Shown: piece by piece, positions 1 through 8,067 of the stretch
Numbering within the stretch: the stretch's first letter is position 1
Layout of the letters: each line of letters opens with the position of its first letter
Source: Salinispora vitiensis
GTDB taxonomy: Bacteria > Actinomycetota > Actinomycetes > Mycobacteriales > Micromonosporaceae
DNA: 64,000 nucleotides
Direction: 5' to 3'
NCBI RefSeq assembly: GCF_000378825.1
Contig: NZ_KB900388.1
Location: 3,815,654 to 3,879,653 of the forward strand
Notes under the pieces: generated by a model
Seen by the model: the letters and a program-made list of their open reading frames with translations, nothing else
Databases searched by the model: none
Told to the model about the DNA's origin: nothing
Position numbers and translations under genes: made by a program

Positions 1-402
1 CGTTATCTGGTGCGGCCGAAGGTGGTGGACGCCGGCTACCACACCCGGCGGCTGCTTCGCCTGACCGGCCTGGACGCGGAGGAGAACCAGGCGCGTCGGC
101 TCCTCAATGACCTGGACGCCTACCGGGCCGAGAGCGACCTGGCCGACGAGCAGCAGGCGGCACACCGCTGGCTGACCGAGGTCTTCGAGCCGGTGGTCCG
201 CGCCGTGCCGGCGCACCTGCGCCGCAAGCTGGAACCGCAGGAGATCTTCGCGCAGATCATCGAGCACAAGTGGCTGCTCTCCCAGCGGGCCGGCCGGGAC
301 GTTGGCATGGCCCCGGCGGTGCAGTCGTACCTCGGGGACGTGTTGGCGCACCGCCCCGACGAGCAGGCGGTGCTCGGGGTGGAGATCCCGCCCCCGAGCT
401 GA
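1..402 (+). CDS. DUF4032 domain protein, C-terminal end (5' partial)
   Basis: The reading frame is open from the first base of the window and ends at TGA 400-402, so only the last 133 residues are present. The run VVDAGYHTRRLLRLTGLDAE followed by an N-Q-A-R-R-L-L-N-D-L segment matches, from memory, the C-terminal part of the actinobacterial DUF4032 family, whose biochemical role is unknown. No catalytic motif is visible in this piece. It converges on nagA with a 46-base gap holding a 16-base palindrome. Family assignment is fairly sure; function is not known. Confidence 0.75.
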   Translation, partial: RYLVRPKVVDAGYHTRRLLRLTGLDAEENQARRLLNDLDAYRAESDLADEQQAAHRWLTEVFEPVVRAVPAHLRRKLEPQEIFAQIIEHKWLLSQRAGRDVGMAPAVQSYLGDVLAHRPDEQAVLGVEIPPPS

Positions 403-404
403 CC

Positions 405-420
405 GGCGGTGCGCACCGCC
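405..420. terminator. Possible bidirectional terminator palindrome
   Basis: GGCGGTGCGCACCGCC is a perfect 16-base palindrome starting three bases after the DUF4032 stop codon and before the convergent nagA stop. It could fold as a 6-bp stem with a 4-base loop. There is no T-run, so termination is only suggested by position. Confidence 0.35.
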
Positions 421-448
421 GTGGACCGATGCGGCCCGCTCGGCCCAG

Positions 449-1558
449 TCAGTCCAGCCAGGTGCCGGCGCGCATCACCCGGACCACGTTCAGGTCGTCG
501 TCGAGCACCACCAGGTCCGCTCGGAGGCCGGGCTGGAGGGCGCCGACCCGATCGCCGAGACCGATCGCCTGGGCGGGCGTGGTGGCCACCATCCGGGCCG
601 CCTCCGGGACGGCGACGCCGGTGCCGACCGCGTGCCGGAAGGCGGCATCCATGGTCAGCGTGCTGCCGGCGACCGCCCCGTCGCGGGCGAGCCGGGCCAC
701 GCCGGCGGTAACGGTGACCCGCTGCCCGCCCAGCTCGTACTCGCCGTCGGGCTGACCGGCGGCGGCCATCGCGTCGGTGACCAGGGCGGTCCGCTCCACA
801 CCGGCGGTGGTGGTGGCGAAGGCGAGCATGCCGTCGTGCAGGTGCACCCCGTCGGCGACCAGTTCGCAGACCACGGTGGGGGCTTCCAGCAGGGCGATCA
901 CCGGTCCCGGCTCCCGGTGGTGCACCGGGCGCATCCCGTTGAACAGGTGGGTGGCGACGCTCGCGCCGGCGGCGATGGCGTCCCGGGTCTGCTGGTACGT
1001 GGCATCGGTGTGGCCGATCGCCGGGACCACGCCGTGGGCGGTGAGTAGCTTGATCGCGGCGGTCGCTCCCTCGCGCTCCGGGGCGAGGGTGACCATCCGG
1101 ATCGTTCCCTGGCCCAGCTTCAGCAGCTCGGTCAGCTCCTCGGTGGAGGGGTCGCGCAGGTACGCCGGGTTCTGCGCCCCGCACCGGGCGGCGGAGAGGT
1201 ACGGGCCCTCGAAGTGAATCCCGGCGAGCACCCCTTCGGCGACCAGCGGCCGAAAGGCGGTGGTGGCGGTGCGCATCAGCGCGAACGGCGAGCTCACCAG
1301 GCTGGCCAGCAGGGTGGTGGTGCCGTGCCGGAGGTGGAAGCCGGCGGCGGCCCGGGCCTCGTCGGTGTCTCCGGTGGTGAAGGTGTGTCCACCGCCGCCA
1401 TGGGTGTGGATGTCTACGAATCCGGGGAGGATCCAGTGTCCGTCCCGCCCGGACGGGTACTCGGCGACCGCGGTGATCTGCTCGTCGTTGATCTCTACGC
1501 AGCCCTGGTGGATCACCCCGGCGGGGGTCACCACCCGACCGGTCACCCGTACCGTCAT
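449..1558 (-). CDS. nagA: N-acetylglucosamine-6-phosphate deacetylase
   Basis: NagA hydrolyses GlcNAc-6-phosphate to glucosamine-6-phosphate and acetate in the cytoplasm. The 369-residue protein has the amidohydrolase metal motif HTH at 51-53, the HFEGPYL segment with metal ligand Glu117, His183 (IGHTDATY), His204 (THLFNGM) and the catalytic Asp262 (LVTDAM). Length is normal for the family. Its ATG overlaps the stop of the upstream ROK kinase (ATGA), so it is the last gene of a three-gene minus-strand operon with a kinase and a SIS protein. Regulation is probably through the DeoR-type boxes upstream of the SIS gene. Confidence 0.93.
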   Translation of the reverse strand: MTVRVTGRVVTPAGVIHQGCVEINDEQITAVAEYPSGRDGHWILPGFVDIHTHGGGGHTFTTGDTDEARAAAGFHLRHGTTTLLASLVSSPFALMRTATTAFRPLVAEGVLAGIHFEGPYLSAARCGAQNPAYLRDPSTEELTELLKLGQGTIRMVTLAPEREGATAAIKLLTAHGVVPAIGHTDATYQQTRDAIAAGASVATHLFNGMRPVHHREPGPVIALLEAPTVVCELVADGVHLHDGMLAFATTTAGVERTALVTDAMAAAGQPDGEYELGGQRVTVTAGVARLARDGAVAGSTLTMDAAFRHAVGTGVAVPEAARMVATTPAQAIGLGDRVGALQPGLRADLVVLDDDLNVVRVMRAGTWLD

Positions 1559-2520
1559 TGCTTCTCCAGGCTGTCGAGGGCGAGCAGGGCGGCGCCGATG
1601 CAGCCCGCCTCGGCGCCGAGGGCCGCCGGGACCAGCCGTGGCTCGCGGTGGAAGGTCATCCGGTCGTGTAGCGCGGCCCGCAGCGGGTCGAGCAGCTGGG
1701 CGCCGGCCCGGGCCAGCCCGCCGCCGAGCACGACCGTCTCCACGTCGAAGAGCGCCTGGCCGGTGGCGAGGCCGTCGGCGAGGGCCGCGACCGCCTCCGC
1801 CCAGACCTGCTGGGCCAGCCGGTCCCCGGCGGCGGCGCGGGCGGCCACCTCGGCCGCGCTCGGCCCGGGTGTGCTGCCGGTCAGCTCCGCGTAGCGGCGG
1901 GCGACCGCCGAGGCGGACGCGATCGCCTCCAGACAGCCGGCCTGCCCGCAGCCGCAGCGCGGCCCACCGGGACGGACCAGGATGTGGCCGAGCTCCCCGG
2001 CGGCGCCGTGCGCGCCGACGGCGGCCGTTCCGTCGACCACGTGGGCGGCGGCGATGCCGGTGCCGATGGCGACGAAGAGGACGTGTCGGTCGGTCTGGCC
2101 GGCGCCGAGGCGCGCTTCGGCGATGCCGCCGACGCGGACGTCATGGCCGAGTATCGCCGGCATCCCGAGCCGGGTCGTGGCCAGGGCCCGCAGCGGCACG
2201 TCGCGGAAGCCGATGTTGGACGACCAGATCGCCACCCCCGCCGCTTCGTCGATGACGCCGGGGACGGCGAGGCCGAGCGCCACCGGAGTGAGCCCTTCCC
2301 GGCGGGCGGTGTCCGCCAGGCCCTCGGCCACGTCGAGGATGGTGTCGACCACGGCCGCCGGACCACGGGCGGCCTGGGTCGGGTGGTGTTCGGTGCGCGC
2401 GACGGTGCCGTCCCGGTGGACCAGGGCGCACTTCATGCCGCTGCCGCCGACATCGATCGCGACCACGACTTGCTGCCGGTCGGGTGCGCCGTCCGGAGCG
2501 CTCAGTTTCCCGCTGCTCAT
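1555..2520 (-). CDS. ROK-family sugar kinase (probable GlcNAc/glucose kinase)
   Basis: The 321-residue ROK kinase phosphorylates a hexose or amino sugar with ATP. The phosphate loop AIDVGGSGMK lies at 21-30, the likely catalytic base is Asp127 (ILGHDVRVGG), and the ROK zinc site is H179 with C189, C191 and C196 (CGCGQAGCLE). The ATG at 2520 overlaps the SIS stop codon (ATGA) and its own stop overlaps the nagA start. A longer open frame upstream runs into the SIS gene and has no family similarity. Position between nagA and a SIS isomerase suggests an N-acetylglucosamine kinase (NagK-like), but a glucokinase cannot be excluded from sequence alone. Confidence 0.88.
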   Translation of the reverse strand: MSSGKLSAPDGAPDRQQVVVAIDVGGSGMKCALVHRDGTVARTEHHPTQAARGPAAVVDTILDVAEGLADTARREGLTPVALGLAVPGVIDEAAGVAIWSSNIGFRDVPLRALATTRLGMPAILGHDVRVGGIAEARLGAGQTDRHVLFVAIGTGIAAAHVVDGTAAVGAHGAAGELGHILVRPGGPRCGCGQAGCLEAIASASAVARRYAELTGSTPGPSAAEVAARAAAGDRLAQQVWAEAVAALADGLATGQALFDVETVVLGGGLARAGAQLLDPLRAALHDRMTFHREPRLVPAALGAEAGCIGAALLALDSLEKQ

Positions 2521-3446
2521 GCCAGCACCACGGAGCGGGCGAGGTGCCGTGGTGCGTCGGGGTCGAGGCCGCGGCTGGTGGCGAGCGTGACGGCGAAGCG
2601 CTGCGCCAGGATCAGGTCGGCCATCGGGTCCATCGGGGTACGACCGGCGGCCCAGTTTCCGATCACGCTGCGGCACCCGTGGGTGCGGCTGTGTACGAAG
2701 GCGGCACCGGTGGCCGCCACATCCTCGGCAAGCCCTTCGGGCAGGTCACCGAAGGCCCAGACCAGCCGGCCTGGCGCGGCGACGGAGATCGGGCCGTGCC
2801 GGTAGTCCATGGCCGGGTACGCCTCGGCCCAGAAGGTGGCGGCCTCGCGGCACTTCAGCGCCGCCTCGTGGGCCAACCCGACGGTCCATCCCCGGCCGAG
2901 GAAGGTGACCTGTTCGATCTGGGCGGGGTCGATCGGTAGGGGGGCGCGTACCGCCACCTCGGCGTCGGCGGAGAGCGCGGTGATGTTGTCGCCTAGGTGG
3001 GCGCGGAGCAGGGCCAGCGCGGTCGTCGCGAATCGGGTCTGCACCACCGCGCGTTCGTCGGCGAAGGCCAACGGCACCGTGGCGTCGGCCAGGTCGGCGG
3101 CGAGGGCGGCGGGGTCACCGACCAGGACGGTGGTGGGCAGCACTCCGCGGAGCGCGGCGAGCAGCTCGGTCACCTCGGTGGTGGTGCCGGAGCGGGTGAT
3201 CGCGATCAGCCGGTCGTAGCGGCGGCCGGTGGGAAATTCGCTGGCCTGGAAGGCGTCGGTCTCGCCGTGGCCGGCGTGCTCGCGGCGGGCGGCGTAGGCC
3301 ATCGCCATGAACCAGGAGGTGCCGCAGCCCACGACGGCGACTCGCTCGCCGGGTTGGGGCAGTTGGTCGGCCACCGAGGTGGCCAGCCGTGCCGCGGTCC
3401 GCCAGCAGTCGGGTTGACTCGCGATCTCCATGTCGACGTACGACAT
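2517..3446 (-). CDS. SIS-domain sugar-phosphate isomerase/deaminase (NagB-II/AgaS-like)
   Basis: This 309-residue protein carries two SIS folds: the first with VAVVGCGTSWFMA and the SGTTTE phosphate-binding loop (AITRSGTTTEV), the second near VTFLGRGWTVGLAHEAALKC. It resembles the isomerase half of GlmS and the NagB-II/AgaS deaminases. The start at 3446 is chosen because GGAG lies 7 bases upstream; the ATG eight codons earlier lacks this. As first gene of the operon with a ROK kinase and NagA, it is the best candidate for the missing glucosamine-6-phosphate deaminase step. The exact reaction is inference; fructosamine deglycase is an alternative. Confidence 0.82.
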   Translation of the reverse strand: MSYVDMEIASQPDCWRTAARLATSVADQLPQPGERVAVVGCGTSWFMAMAYAARREHAGHGETDAFQASEFPTGRRYDRLIAITRSGTTTEVTELLAALRGVLPTTVLVGDPAALAADLADATVPLAFADERAVVQTRFATTALALLRAHLGDNITALSADAEVAVRAPLPIDPAQIEQVTFLGRGWTVGLAHEAALKCREAATFWAEAYPAMDYRHGPISVAAPGRLVWAFGDLPEGLAEDVAATGAAFVHSRTHGCRSVIGNWAAGRTPMDPMADLILAQRFAVTLATSRGLDPDAPRHLARSVVLA

Positions 3447-3490
3447 CAGGGTTCTCCAGAGCGTGCGCATTTTGGCTCGTTAGGCCCGGC

Positions 3491-3510
3491 TTTCGCGCGC
3501 TATTGTGCGC
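3491..3510. promoter_or_regulatory. Operator-like box 1 (DeoR-type candidate)
   Basis: TTTCGCGCGCTATTGTGCGC forms an imperfect inverted repeat, GCGCGC-TATT-GTGCGC, 44 bases before the SIS start. An almost identical 20-mer (two mismatches) occurs 83 bases further on, next to the regulator gene. A repeated box in a divergent intergenic region beside a DeoR gene suggests an operator; binding is not shown. Confidence 0.6.
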
Positions 3511-3573
3511 CGATTTGGGCGGTGGTGGCAACCAGGCCGGGGATCGAGCAGACCCGGCGTTGCCTTTACCTAG

Positions 3574-3593
3574 TTTCGCGCACTATTGTGCAC
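3574..3593. promoter_or_regulatory. Operator-like box 2 (DeoR-type candidate)
   Basis: TTTCGCGCACTATTGTGCAC is the second copy, with inverted arms GCGCAC-TATT-GTGCAC, 38 bases before the GTG of the DeoR gene. A further half-site, GCACAAT, follows at 3594-3600. Its placement fits autoregulation of the DeoR gene together with control of the divergent sugar operon. Confidence 0.6.
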
Positions 3594-3631
3594 GCACAAT
3601 CACCAATCGTGCAGCCGCTGGAGGGCTCGGG

Positions 3632-4417
3632 GTGGACCGGTACGCGAGATGGAACGCCCTGCTCGAGATGCTGACCGACAGTGGTCGGGTCAGTGTCGAG
3701 GGGGCCGCCGAGCGCTTGGCCGTCTCGCAGGCCACCATCCGCCGGGACTTCGACCAGCTCGCCCAGCAGCAGATGATCACGCGTACCCGGGGTGGGGCGG
3801 TCGCCAACGGCGTCTCGTACGACTTGCCGCTGCGGTACAAGTCCGCGAAGCACTCGGCCGAGAAGCAGCGGATCGGCGCGGCAGCCGCGGCGCTGGTGGC
3901 CCCGGGCACGGTGGTCGGCCTCAACGGCGGCACCACCAGTACCGAGGTGGCGCGAGCGCTGGCCGTACGGCCGGATCTGAACACCAGCGCCGAGGGCGCC
4001 CAGCTCACCGTGGTCACCAACGCCCTCAACATCGCCAACGAGCTGCTGGTCCGGTCCCGGATGAAGGTCGTGGTGGCCGGTGGGGTGGTGCGACCCAAGT
4101 CGTTCGAGCTGGTCGGCCCGCTGGGCGGGGCCCTGCTGCGCGAGGTCACCCTGGATGTGGCCCTGCTCGGGGTGGACGCGGTTGACCCGCAGCTCGGTGC
4201 CGCCGCCCACCATGAGGGGGAGGCGGCGATGAACAGCCTGATGGTGGCGCGGGCGAAGCGGGTGGTGGTGATCGCCGACTCCTCCAAGCTGGGTGGCCAC
4301 GCCTTCGCCCGGATCTGTCCGGTGGACCGGATGGAGACTCTGGTCACGGACTCCGGTGCGGCACCCGAGGTGGTCGACGCCTTCCACGCGGCCGGCGTGC
4401 GGGTGGTCTGCGCCTGA
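3632..4417 (+). CDS. DeoR/GlpR-family transcriptional repressor
   Basis: The 261-residue protein has the DeoR N-terminal helix-turn-helix (RYARWNALLEMLTDSGRVSV followed by AERLAVSQATIRRDFDQL) and the C-terminal DeoRC sugar-phosphate sensor (VVGLNGGTTSTEVA, VVTNALNIANEL, VVVAGGVVRPKSFELVGP). The GTG at 3632 is chosen because GGAGGG lies 6 bases upstream and the protein starts right at the conserved domain; longer open frame upstream is non-coding in appearance. It is divergent from the SIS-ROK-nagA operon and very probably represses it, with a sugar phosphate as inducer. The exact ligand is not visible. Confidence 0.9.
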   Translation: MDRYARWNALLEMLTDSGRVSVEGAAERLAVSQATIRRDFDQLAQQQMITRTRGGAVANGVSYDLPLRYKSAKHSAEKQRIGAAAAALVAPGTVVGLNGGTTSTEVARALAVRPDLNTSAEGAQLTVVTNALNIANELLVRSRMKVVVAGGVVRPKSFELVGPLGGALLREVTLDVALLGVDAVDPQLGAAAHHEGEAAMNSLMVARAKRVVVIADSSKLGGHAFARICPVDRMETLVTDSGAAPEVVDAFHAAGVRVVCA

Positions 4418-4471
4418 ACCACCCGAGCGGGCCTCCTTCGCCGCTTTTCGACGCGATGCGCGGATTAGCTA

Positions 4472-4499
4472 TTGCGTAAAAGATAGTACCGCGTACTGT
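4472..4499 (+). promoter_or_regulatory. Candidate promoter with embedded AGTAC-CGC-GTACT palindrome
   Basis: TTGCGT (4472-4477) and TACTGT (4494-4499) are spaced by 16 bases and lie 34 bases ahead of the ABC ATPase TTG start. The palindrome AGTAC-CGC-GTACT (4485-4497) overlaps the -10 hexamer, as expected for a repressor site. No regulator gene sits beside it. Assignment is from pattern only. Confidence 0.45.
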
Positions 4500-4532
4500 G
4501 TTGTCAGTGCCGCCAAACGGGGGAGGTGCAGC

Positions 4533-5537
4533 TTGACGGCTGTCCTGGAGATAGAAGGTTTGCAAAAGTCCTATCGAAGCCGAAGGCGCGGCACCCGCAA
4601 CGCGCTCGACGGCTTCGACATGCGGGTGGAGGCGGGCCAGGTGCACGGCTTCCTCGGCCCGAACGGGTCGGGTAAGACAACCACCCTTCGTACGCTGCTC
4701 GGGCTCATCCGGCCCGACGGCGGTCGGATGAGACTGCTCGGCCACGAGGTCCCGGCCGACCTGTCCGCGGTCGCCGGTCAGGTCGGCGCGATCGTGGAGA
4801 GCCCGCAGTTCTTCCCACACTTCACCGCCCGGGACACCCTGTCCCTGCTGGCCACCGCGGGCCAGGTCCGCTCCACCCGGATCGACGAGGTGCTGGAGCT
4901 GGTGGGGCTGCGAGACCGGTCCCGGGAGCGGGTGAAGACCTACTCGCTCGGCATGAAGCAGCGGCTGGCCGTCGCCTCCGCCCTGTTGAAGGAGCCGCGA
5001 CTGCTGATCCTGGATGAGCCCGCCAACGGGCTCGACCCCGGTGGCATCCGGGAGATGCGGACGTTGGTGCGGAACCTGGCCGAAGCGGGCACCACGGTGC
5101 TGCTCTCCAGCCACATCCTCGCCGAGATCCAACTGATCTGTGATTCGGTCACGATCATCTCGTTGGGTCGCCGGGTCGCGTTCGGCCCGGTGGAGAAGGT
5201 GCTGGCGACCCACTCGGCCGGCACCGTCCGGGTACGCCTGGAAGTGGTGGCAGACCTGCCGGCGGCGAGTGAGGCGCTGACCCGGGCCGGGTTCCGCGTC
5301 ACCCGGGAACCAGACCACCTGCTGCTCGCCGGGGTGGAGCAAGCCGCCATGGTGACCCGCCTCCTCGCCGGTCAGGGCCTGTACGTCAGCGAGCTGGTCT
5401 GGGTCGAGGCCGACCTGGAGAGTGTCTTCCTCGAGCTGACCGCCACCGCGCCGGCCCCCGGCCAGAGCCGGCAGGTCGACCAGTCGGCACGGCCTACTCC
5501 GGTGGGTCAGGGCAGCACAGGAGGGTGGGGCGCGTGA
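4533..5537 (+). CDS. ABC transporter ATP-binding protein (BcrA/CcmA type)
   Basis: A 334-residue nucleotide-binding subunit of an ABC-2-type exporter. Walker A GPNGSGKT is at 42-49, the signature is YSLGMKQRL, Walker B is LLILDEPANGLD, and the H-loop is in LLSSHILAE. About 100 residues follow the ATPase core, ending in a Pro/Gly/Gln-rich tail. The TTG start at 4533 is set by GGGAGG six bases upstream. Its TGA overlaps the GTG of the permease (GTGA), so the two are coupled. The substrate is unknown; such pairs often export drugs or peptides. Confidence 0.9.
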   Translation: MTAVLEIEGLQKSYRSRRRGTRNALDGFDMRVEAGQVHGFLGPNGSGKTTTLRTLLGLIRPDGGRMRLLGHEVPADLSAVAGQVGAIVESPQFFPHFTARDTLSLLATAGQVRSTRIDEVLELVGLRDRSRERVKTYSLGMKQRLAVASALLKEPRLLILDEPANGLDPGGIREMRTLVRNLAEAGTTVLLSSHILAEIQLICDSVTIISLGRRVAFGPVEKVLATHSAGTVRVRLEVVADLPAASEALTRAGFRVTREPDHLLLAGVEQAAMVTRLLAGQGLYVSELVWVEADLESVFLELTATAPAPGQSRQVDQSARPTPVGQGSTGGWGA

Positions 5538-6544
5538 GTCTCTATCGTGCGGAGCTACGCCGGCTGGTGCTGCGGCGCCTCACCCGCTGGGCGACCGTGC
5601 TGGGCCTGGCGGTGCTGGCAACCGTGGCCGTCGGGGTCTTCTTGTCGAATCAGAAGATCGACGACGCGGCCTGGGCCAAGGCCGAGGTGGCCGCCGAGCA
5701 GGACTGGCAGCAGCAGGTGCGGCAGACCGAAGAGTTTCGGGCCGAGTGCGAGCAGGCGGCGGCCCAGGGCGACCAGTCGGATCGCTTCCCCCCGGACTGC
5801 TCCCACATCTCGCCCCCACCCCCGGACGCCTTCCCGGCGGAACAGTACCTACCGAGCACCTTCGAGTTTCGGGCCAGCTTCGGCCAGACGTTGACCGCGG
5901 TGGGGGCGATCCTGGCCCTGGTCGGTTTCGTGGTCGGCTCCTCCTTCGTGGGCGCCGAGTGGAACACCGGCGGCATGATGACCATGCTGTTGTGGCGGCC
6001 GAAGCGGGTGACGGTCCTGCTCACCAAGCTGGCCGCCCTGCTCACCGGGCTGCTGGCGTTGGCGGTGACCACGATGCTGCTCTGGTTCGGCAGCTTCTGG
6101 CTGATCGCCACCACGCGTGGCAGCACCGAGGGGATGACCGCCGGTGCCTGGCAGTCCTTCGCCCTGACCGGCCTGCGTGGCACGGTGCTCGCCCTGGTCG
6201 CCGCTGCTCTCGGCTTCGGGCTGGCCTCGCTCGGCCGGCACACCGCGATGGCGCTGGGCGGCGCGGTCGGGGTGACGGTGGTCGGGCAGTTCGGTCTCGG
6301 AGTGCTGCTCAGCCTGACCGGAGCGAAGTTCATCGGGGCATGGATGCTCCCCACCTACGTGCAGGCCTGGGTGGAGAAGGAGGTCGTCCTCCGGGACTTC
6401 CAGGTGTGCCGGGTCAGCCCCTATGGTTGCGAACCGGAAACCCTGACCCTCACCTGGCAGCACTCGTCCGGGCTACTCGTGGCGGGGCTGGTGCTCGTCC
6501 TCGGCGGTGCGTGCTGGGCGATGCGTCGGCGAGACATCTCCTGA
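5534..6544 (+). CDS. ABC-2 type transporter permease
   Basis: The 336-residue membrane subunit pairs with the preceding ATPase. It has an N-terminal membrane span (VLGLAVLATVAVGVFL), a polar extracytoplasmic loop of about 90 residues with three cysteines, then about five hydrophobic segments including AILALVGFVVGSSFVGAEWN. The C-terminal span is followed by RRRDIS. AGGAGG at 5519-5524 lies the right distance from the GTG at 5534; an in-frame GTG at 5525 abuts the Shine-Dalgarno and is unlikely. Substrate unknown. Confidence 0.87.
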   Translation: MSLYRAELRRLVLRRLTRWATVLGLAVLATVAVGVFLSNQKIDDAAWAKAEVAAEQDWQQQVRQTEEFRAECEQAAAQGDQSDRFPPDCSHISPPPPDAFPAEQYLPSTFEFRASFGQTLTAVGAILALVGFVVGSSFVGAEWNTGGMMTMLLWRPKRVTVLLTKLAALLTGLLALAVTTMLLWFGSFWLIATTRGSTEGMTAGAWQSFALTGLRGTVLALVAAALGFGLASLGRHTAMALGGAVGVTVVGQFGLGVLLSLTGAKFIGAWMLPTYVQAWVEKEVVLRDFQVCRVSPYGCEPETLTLTWQHSSGLLVAGLVLVLGGACWAMRRRDIS

Positions 6545-6654
6545 TGTCGCCTCGCCGCTCGGCCGGCCGTCTCGTGCGGCTGGCCGAGCGGCGCACTAGG
6601 CTGAGGCATCCCCGGGTCGGCCGTACCGAGCCGACCGCCCCCGCGAGGAGGGTC

Positions 6655-7092
6655 ATGCCGCCCGACACCGCCCCGACCGCCGCCGAACCCTCCGGCGACG
6701 GGCGACCTGGCGATGGACGCGGGCGCTCCGTCGTACCACCGCCCCGGCCGGTGCCCGAGGTGGAGGCCGTCGCGTCCGCCGACCTTGAGCCGGACGTCGC
6801 GGAGGCCGACGGCGGTGCGCCGTTGGGCGCCGCCCCGTCGGGGGACGGCGTCGGCTCGACCGTCGAACTGACCGGGCGGGAGCGGGACATCCTCGACTTC
6901 GAGCGGCAGTGGTGGCGGCATCCGGGCGCCAAGGAGCAGGCCATCCGGGACCGGTTCGGCTGCACCGCCACCCGCTACTACCAGCTGTTGAACGGGTTGC
7001 TGGACAACCCGGCGGCCCTGGCTGCCGAGCCGCTCCTGGTGGGGCGGCTGCGTCGCCTGCGCTCGGCCCGAGCCCGCGACCGACGTCGCTGA
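6655..7092 (+). CDS. DUF3263 domain protein
   Basis: The 145-residue protein has a disordered Pro/Gly/Asp-rich first half and a compact C-terminal domain (ERDILDFERQWWRHPGAKEQ, then FGCTATRYYQLLNGLLD) that matches the actinobacterial DUF3263 family. The domain looks like a small helix-turn-helix: charged helix, then an ATRYYQ recognition-like helix. The ATG is preceded by GCGAGGAGGG. In the family the gene is usually stand-alone; function is unknown, and a DNA-binding role is only an inference from the fold-like pattern. Confidence 0.8.
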   Translation: MPPDTAPTAAEPSGDGRPGDGRGRSVVPPPRPVPEVEAVASADLEPDVAEADGGAPLGAAPSGDGVGSTVELTGRERDILDFERQWWRHPGAKEQAIRDRFGCTATRYYQLLNGLLDNPAALAAEPLLVGRLRRLRSARARDRRR

Positions 7093-7125
7093 GGAGCCGG
7101 CCCACGGCCGGCCCCTGCGGCTGGA

Positions 7126-7341
7126 TCAGCGCTTTTCGTGCATGCGCAGGCCGTTGCCGATGGCGAAGAAGGTCGGAGCCCACTCGCCGATGAAGATCCC
7201 CCAGCGGTCGGCGCGAGCCATGCCCGCTCGCTCCAGATGCTTCGAGAGGAACCAACTGCCAAAAGACAGGCCAATGCTAATGAAACCCGCGAGATAGGCG
7301 TGCTCGGCTCGGAGGCCGGTCTCGTGTAGGCGCTGCAACAT
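7126..7341 (-). CDS. Small two-helix membrane protein, unrecognised
   Basis: A 71-residue protein with two hydrophobic stretches (AYLAGFISIGLSFGSWFL and WGIFIGEWAPTFFAIGNGL) separated by a basic loop. GGGGGA lies upstream of the ATG at a usual distance and codon use fits coding sequence. It sits between DUF3263 and an acetyltransferase gene on the other strand. I do not recognise the family. Confidence 0.6.
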   Translation of the reverse strand: MLQRLHETGLRAEHAYLAGFISIGLSFGSWFLSKHLERAGMARADRWGIFIGEWAPTFFAIGNGLRMHEKR

Positions 7342-7515
7342 CCGCGATCCCCCTGTCGCAAAAGTCGGCTCGTGCCACGGAAGCCCGGCGGGCCACCAGT
7401 GCCGACGCTACCTGCTGCCGTGGCACGGGACGGAGAAACCAGCAACAGAGGGTGAGGATGGTTCGGGTAGGGCCAACTGGCCGATCTCTTCGTCCGGATC
7501 GTCAGTCCGCCCCGT

Positions 7516-8067
7516 TTGAGCTGGACGCTCGCCGATGAGCCCGGCAGACTCCCGGACGTGGCGGGTGACGTGCGGTTGGAGCCGGTTAGTGAACACAACC
7601 TCGAATCGTTGCTCTCCGTAGCTGCTGCGGAGGCGGATCCGACCGATGTTATGCCGCCGGTCGAAGCCCCGGCCGGCTGGTCGCAGGCCCGGCGGGAGGC
7701 GTTCCGCGAGTTCCACCGGGCCAGCTTCGCCGGGTTGCCGGGCCCGACCCGCACCCGGATGTACGCCGTCCTAGCCGCCGGCGAGGTCGTCGGGGTGATC
7801 CGGATGACCCGCTGCGCCGAGCCGGAGGCGGTCGAAACCGGGCTGTGGCTGGGGCGTTCGGCGCGGGGCCGGGGGATCGGAGCGGCCGCGCTCCGGGAAC
7901 TACTCCACAAGGCCGCCGCGGCCGGCATGCGCCGGGTGGTCGCGGCGACCACCTCCGACAACCGGGGTGCGCTCTCCGTGCTCACCAACTGCGGCGCGCG
8001 GCTGCGCGAAGCGGACGGCCAGGTCCACGCCGAGCTGTCGCTGGACGCCACGCCGAAGGATCACTGA
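7516..8067 (+). CDS. GNAT-family N-acetyltransferase (RimJ/RimL-like)
   Basis: About 183 residues with a GNAT fold: VVGVIRMTRCAEP strand pair, then GLWLGRSARGRGIGAAALRE, which holds the acetyl-CoA R-G-R-G-I-G loop, then the SDNRGALSVLTNCGAR helix. The start is uncertain: TTG 7516 opens the frame, but GTG 7558 gives VAGDVRLEPVSEH, a more typical GNAT beginning; neither has a good Shine-Dalgarno. The 3' end overlaps the convergent AAA ATPase gene by seven bases. Substrate unknown. Confidence 0.8.
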   Translation: MSWTLADEPGRLPDVAGDVRLEPVSEHNLESLLSVAAAEADPTDVMPPVEAPAGWSQARREAFREFHRASFAGLPGPTRTRMYAVLAAGEVVGVIRMTRCAEPEAVETGLWLGRSARGRGIGAAALRELLHKAAAAGMRRVVAATTSDNRGALSVLTNCGARLREADGQVHAELSLDATPKDH

